The position numbers were made by a program, and so were the translations under genes. Under the pieces are notes generated by a model, which was not told the DNA's origin, ran no database searches, and saw only the letters and a list, made by a program, of their open reading frames with translations. From contig URAJ01000005.1 of assembly GCA_900545715.1 (NCBI GenBank), positions 1-64,000 on the forward strand: a DNA stretch of 64,000 bases. The letters run 5' to 3'. Positions 60,494-64,000 of this stretch are shown here, in pieces. This stretch comes from an uncultured Opitutales bacterium. GTDB taxonomy: Bacteria > Verrucomicrobiota > Verrucomicrobiia > Opitutales > Intestinicryptomonadaceae. How positions within the stretch are numbered: the first letter of the stretch is position 1; each line of letters starts with the position of its first letter.

Positions 60494-62692
60494 TTACAAG
60501 TATCCAAGCAAGACGACAGTCGAAAGCGGGGGAACGACCATATCGCAACCGAAAGGCCGCCTATTTGCCGCTTTCTCCGCGACAGCCTCAACTTTGCCCA
60601 TATTTCCCCTGCCTCCGCCGCCATAAGTTTTGGCGTCGGTATTTAGCACCTCTTTCCATACGCCGCCGCAAGGTAAACCCAGCCGGTACGCGCGCTGCTC
60701 GACCGGCGTAAAGTTGCTTACTGTAGCGTAGCACCTCTTGCCGTCGCTCGTAAAGCGCAGGAAAGAAAATACGCTGTTGTCGCCGTCGTCGGCATTTATC
60801 CACTCAAACCCTATGCTGTTAAAGTCGTTCTCGGCAAGCTCGGCGTCGGACAGATACAGTTTCGCGACATCGCGCACAGACTCGCGCACTCCCTCGTGCT
60901 GTATGTACTTTAAAAGCGACCATTCGAGCGATTCGTCATAGCGCCATTCGTGCCCCTGTGCAATCTCGTCGCCCATAAACAGAGTTTTCTTGCCGGGCCA
61001 CATCCACATGTACGCGTAAAGCGCGCGAAGCGTCGCTATTTTGTCGTCCCAGTACCCCGACCCCATCTTGCCAACCATCGGGCTTTTCCCGTGTACGACC
61101 TCGTCGTGCGAATACACGAGCATGAACTTTTCCGTAAACTGAAACATCGATGGGAAAGTCATTTTATTGTGGTGGTACTTGCGGTTTATCGGATCCTCCT
61201 TCAAGTAGTCGAGTGTATCGTGCATCCAGCCGAGATTCCATTTGAAGTCGAACCCCAAGCCGCCTTCGCCAACCGGCTTGGTCACCCCTGCAAAAGTCGT
61301 GCTTTCCTCCGCTATTGTAATTGTGCCTGGATAGTCGGAGTGAATTACAGAGTTTACGTGCTTCAGAAAATCTATTGCGTCGAGATTCTCGCTTCCGCCG
61401 TACTTGTTCGGTATCCAGTTGTCGCGCGAGAAATTGAGGTAGAGCATGGAGGCAACCGCATCGAACCGCAATCCGTCTATATGGAAGCGGTCGAGCCATG
61501 CGAGCGCGCTCCCGAGCAGGAAGTTTGCGACCTCCTTGCGCCCGTAGTTGAAGCAGAGGGTCCCCCAGTCTGGATTCGCCCCGAGCCTCGGGTCTTCGTG
61601 TTCGTACAGGCACGATCCGTCGAAGCCCGCAAGCGCAAATGCGTCGCGCGGGAAGTGCGCCGGCACCCAGTCCATTATCACGCCTATCCCGTTTTGGTGG
61701 AGGACATCGATCATCTCCATAAACTCGCGCGGGCTTCCATATCTGTGCGTGGGCGCGTAAAAGCCCGTCACTTGGTATCCCCACGACCCGTCGAACGGAT
61801 ACTCGGTAAGCGGCATAAATTCTACATGCGTAAAGTTCATCTGCACGCAGTATTCCGCAAGCTGGCGCCCTATTTCGGCATAGGAAAGTGGCCTAAAACC
61901 GTCCTCCGGGACTCTTTTCCAAGAGCCCAAATGAACCTCGTAAACAGAGACGGGCTTTTTAGCCCAATCGGTTTCCATGCGGTTTTTTATCCATTTTTCG
62001 TCCGACCACCCGTATCCGGCAATGTCGCAAACGACAGAGCTGTTGTGCGGCGGGGGCTCGAACCGCACGGCGTACGGGTCCGACTTTAAAAACGGGGTGT
62101 CGTTATTGGCGGCGAGTATTTCGTATTTATATTTTGCGCCTTCGCCAACCCCCGGAATAAAAATTTCCCAAACGCCGGAAGTTTCGAGCGGGCGCATCGG
62201 AAAATACCTTCCGTCCCATTCGTCGAAGTCGCCTACAACGCTGACTCTCCGCGCGGTCGGCGCCCACACTGCAAACGCCGTGCCCTTTACCCCGTCTATT
62301 TCGCGCAAATGCGATCCGAGGTGCTCGTAAACCTTTCTGTCGTCTCCAAGCCCGAACAGGTACAATTCCTCGTCAGTGAGGCTCGGCGGGAAGGAGTACG
62401 CGTCGGCAAACTCGCGGATTTCGCCGTCGTACCTCTCAACGCGGAAGCGGTACGGAAAAGGCTTGCGCGCGCCCTTTATAAAAAGCTCGAAAAATCCTGA
62501 TGGGTCGAGTTTTTCCATTTCGGCGGATTTCCGCGCGGATTTCCGCAAATCGACAAGATGGCAGCTTTTGGCGTTTACTATGTATGCGCGCACCACTATG
62601 CCGCCCTTGCACTTGTGCATTCCCAAAAACTCCTGCGGCAAACCGCACCGCGCCGATACTATGCTTTTTAGCTCGTCTTTCGATATTACCAT
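60494..62692 (-). CDS. glgB: 1,4-alpha-glucan branching enzyme
   Basis: A 732-aa GH13 enzyme that introduces alpha-1,6 branches into glycogen. An N-terminal region of the extended type (residues 1-100) precedes the CBM48 domain with FAVWAPTARRVSVVGDF. The catalytic barrel has the nucleophile Asp in DGLRFDAVASM, the acid Glu in TIAEES and the stabilising SHDEVVHGKSPM. Length and order are normal. Its start overlaps the stop of the preceding gene by 7 bp, showing co-transcription. No other glycogen genes are in the window. Confidence 0.97.
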   Translation of the reverse strand: MVISKDELKSIVSARCGLPQEFLGMHKCKGGIVVRAYIVNAKSCHLVDLRKSARKSAEMEKLDPSGFFELFIKGARKPFPYRFRVERYDGEIREFADAYSFPPSLTDEELYLFGLGDDRKVYEHLGSHLREIDGVKGTAFAVWAPTARRVSVVGDFDEWDGRYFPMRPLETSGVWEIFIPGVGEGAKYKYEILAANNDTPFLKSDPYAVRFEPPPHNSSVVCDIAGYGWSDEKWIKNRMETDWAKKPVSVYEVHLGSWKRVPEDGFRPLSYAEIGRQLAEYCVQMNFTHVEFMPLTEYPFDGSWGYQVTGFYAPTHRYGSPREFMEMIDVLHQNGIGVIMDWVPAHFPRDAFALAGFDGSCLYEHEDPRLGANPDWGTLCFNYGRKEVANFLLGSALAWLDRFHIDGLRFDAVASMLYLNFSRDNWIPNKYGGSENLDAIDFLKHVNSVIHSDYPGTITIAEESTTFAGVTKPVGEGGLGFDFKWNLGWMHDTLDYLKEDPINRKYHHNKMTFPSMFQFTEKFMLVYSHDEVVHGKSPMVGKMGSGYWDDKIATLRALYAYMWMWPGKKTLFMGDEIAQGHEWRYDESLEWSLLKYIQHEGVRESVRDVAKLYLSDAELAENDFNSIGFEWINADDGDNSVFSFLRFTSDGKRCYATVSNFTPVEQRAYRLGLPCGGVWKEVLNTDAKTYGGGGRGNMGKVEAVAEKAANRRPFGCDMVVPPLSTVVLLGYL

Positions 62693-63348
62693 ACGGCAAA
62701 CCTTTCACTATCGTCCCTCAGAGAGAGCGGCTTTGATACTATTTCGGACATTACAAACGCCTTTCGGAGATCGTCGGCGCTGTCGAGCGCAACTCCGAAA
62801 ACTCCGCCGCCGTTTTCCGAAGAATGTTCTAAATCTCCCTCCGCAAAACCGTCCCAACTGCGGGGCACAAAATTCTCCGCTTCGCGCTGTACCATAGACG
62901 CCGGAGTGCCCATTTTATATGCGTCGGATTCCGTCACATCGCGCAATCTCGCCCCGTAGTCTATGCTTCCGCCACCATTTGAAGGCTGCGCGGCGGCAGC
63001 TCTTTCATGGGGCTCGGGCGCCTCTTGAAAAGTTTCGCCCGGAAAATCCGCCGCGTCAATTTTTTCGTCGCCGCTTTCGTCGTCGTACGCAAGCTCTATG
63101 CCGCCGACAGTTCGAGGCAACCCGTCTGAGTCCCCGCGCGAATGCCCGCTTGCGGAGCTTCTCGCCGCGCGCTCTTTCATTTCCCTAACCATTTCCGCGG
63201 CGGCATCGAAATCCGGGTCTGAGCCTTCGTCTGGAGGAAGTTCGTTCCCGCGCGGCGCCGAACTATCCGTTTTAGAGGCCTTCACAAAATTTACGAACGC
63301 CACCAGAACGATTATCAGAATCGGAAGAATGTCGGAAAATATATCCAT
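62686..63348 (-). CDS. Membrane-anchored protein of unknown function between floA and glgB
   Basis: A 220-aa protein: an N-terminal membrane helix (IFSDILPILIIVLVAFVNFV), then a long charged and Gly/Ser-rich disordered region. It ends with a short ordered motif DDLRKAFVMSEIVSKPLSLRDD. I recall that final motif only as a recurring C-terminal tag in small proteins beside flotillin-like genes in related phyla, but I cannot confirm it here. It starts 175 bp after the floA stop. It may be a partner of FloA or a membrane adaptor. Confidence 0.72.
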   Translation of the reverse strand: MDIFSDILPILIIVLVAFVNFVKASKTDSSAPRGNELPPDEGSDPDFDAAAEMVREMKERAARSSASGHSRGDSDGLPRTVGGIELAYDDESGDEKIDAADFPGETFQEAPEPHERAAAAQPSNGGGSIDYGARLRDVTESDAYKMGTPASMVQREAENFVPRSWDGFAEGDLEHSSENGGGVFGVALDSADDLRKAFVMSEIVSKPLSLRDDSERFAVW

Positions 63349-63523
63349 TTTTTGCAGTTTAAAAATATGTTAGCCGCATTGCACGCTGCGCCTTTGAGCG
63401 CAAGCCTCATGGCGGACTGGACCTGCGCGCACGCGCGCTTTGCATCACAAGCCCAAGGGGGGAATGGGGCTGCGCGCGTGGTCTCAATCCCAAAACGCGC
63501 CTCACCCATGCCGTCCGTTCCGC

Positions 63524-64000
63524 CTATTTTTTAGGTTTGTCCGCCGAAGATATGTTTTCGCGCATGGCGGTGTCGGCCTGAATGTTCTTCATTCTATAAT
63601 AGTCCATAAACCCCATGTTGCCGCTCCTCAAAGACTCCGCGAGCGCAAGCGGAACTTGCGCTTCCGCCTCCACGACTTTCGCCCGCATATCGACAACCTT
63701 TGCGCGCATTTCCTGCTCCGCCGCGACCGCCGCCGCGCGCCGTATTTCAGCCTGCGCCTGCGCCATATTCTTGTTGGCGATTGCCTGGGCTTCTTGCAGC
63801 TTCGCCCCAATGTTTTCGCCAACATCGACGTCGGCAATGTCTATCGAGAGAATCTCGTATGCGGTTCCGGAATCGAGACCGCGCTCGAGAACTACCTTTG
63901 AAATTCTGTCGGGGTGTTCGAGAACGAATTTGTACGTGTCGGCCGAGCCTATCGTAGTCACGATGCCTTCGCCTACGCGCGCTATAATCGTCTCCTCCTG
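63524..64000 (-). CDS. floA: Flotillin-like protein FloA, C-terminal part (truncated by window edge)
   Basis: The reading frame runs off the window at 64000, so only the last 158 residues are present. [23 protein letters not shown] opens the visible part, which matches the SPFH-domain end of FloA. It continues through [23 protein letters not shown] and [20 protein letters not shown], the coiled coil and tail typical of FloA (formerly YqfA). FloA organises membrane microdomains. The gene is followed by the membrane-anchored unknown and glgB on the same strand. Confidence 0.93.
   Translation of the reverse strand, partial: QEETIIARVGEGIVTTIGSADTYKFVLEHPDRISKVVLERGLDSGTAYEILSIDIADVDVGENIGAKLQEAQAIANKNMAQAQAEIRRAAAVAAEQEMRAKVVDMRAKVVEAEAQVPLALAESLRSGNMGFMDYYRMKNIQADTAMRENISSADKPKK

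Noticed and set aside
60950..62089. A 379-codon frame on the plus strand inside glgB
   Set aside because: Antisense to the branching enzyme with no signal, domain or ribosome-binding site; shadow frame.

Overview
The window reads as a chromosomal segment of a Gram-negative, outer-membrane-bearing bacterium, most likely a Verrucomicrobiota member (Opitutae/Opitutales-like). This is inferred from gene content. It has lipid A (lpxB with a Gfo/Idh/MocA partner), a FadL-type porin, a SurA-type chaperone, a PEP-CTERM-tagged surface protein, squalene-hopene cyclase, flotillin-like FloA, and a GldA/GldF/GldG-type ABC operon followed by DUF4340 and AsmA-like genes. There is no rRNA operon, prophage, IS element or CRISPR array. 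Two tRNA genes are present, Arg-CCG and Tyr-GTA.

Layout. 0-8.2 kb: a secreted unknown, an isoprenylcysteine-methyltransferase-like membrane protein, tRNA-Arg, then parA, rnc, mfd and a SurA/PpiC chaperone. 8.4-13.9 kb: a tightly overlapped operon of aldose epimerase, glycyl-radical activase, glycyl radical enzyme (GRE) and MFS sugar porter, with a 33-bp direct repeat upstream. 14-25 kb: valS, a YjbR-type protein, squalene-hopene cyclase behind two hairpin palindromes, an EF-hand protein, a RelE-fold protein coupled to pssA, and a PEP-CTERM protein. 25-31.9 kb: a pair of 95-bp structured repeats, fabF, acpP, fadL, HPr, lpxB and a GnnA-like oxidoreductase. 32-40 kb: the five-gene Gld-like ABC/DUF4340/AsmA operon. 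40-45.8 kb: an extended acyl carrier protein, rsmE and four exported proteins (six-hairpin-like, nucleoside hydrolase, esterase-like, tandem ABM). 46-53 kb: O-antigen-ligase-like protein, DJ-1, alpha/beta hydrolase, rsmA, mazG, a YgjP metallopeptidase and a secreted unknown. 53-64 kb: tRNA-Tyr, an LVIVD propeller, a Sel1-repeat lipoprotein, gmd and fcl (GDP-L-fucose), a tiny 17-residue-repeat secreted peptide, a 37-bp-period repeat array, glgB, a membrane-anchored unknown and the 3' part of floA.

Functionally, much of the window serves the envelope: lipid A, phospholipid, fatty acids, hopanoids, GDP-fucose, O-antigen-like polymer and surface or exported proteins. The most likely candidate for an undescribed system is the GRE operon. 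Its enzyme is compact (688 aa), carries a dehydratase-like C-x-E active-site motif as CWE, and has RVWGW in place of the usual RVxGY glycyl-radical motif. It sits with a mutarotase and a sugar porter but no kinase, isomerase or aldolase, which suggests radical chemistry on an unphosphorylated sugar or sugar derivative.
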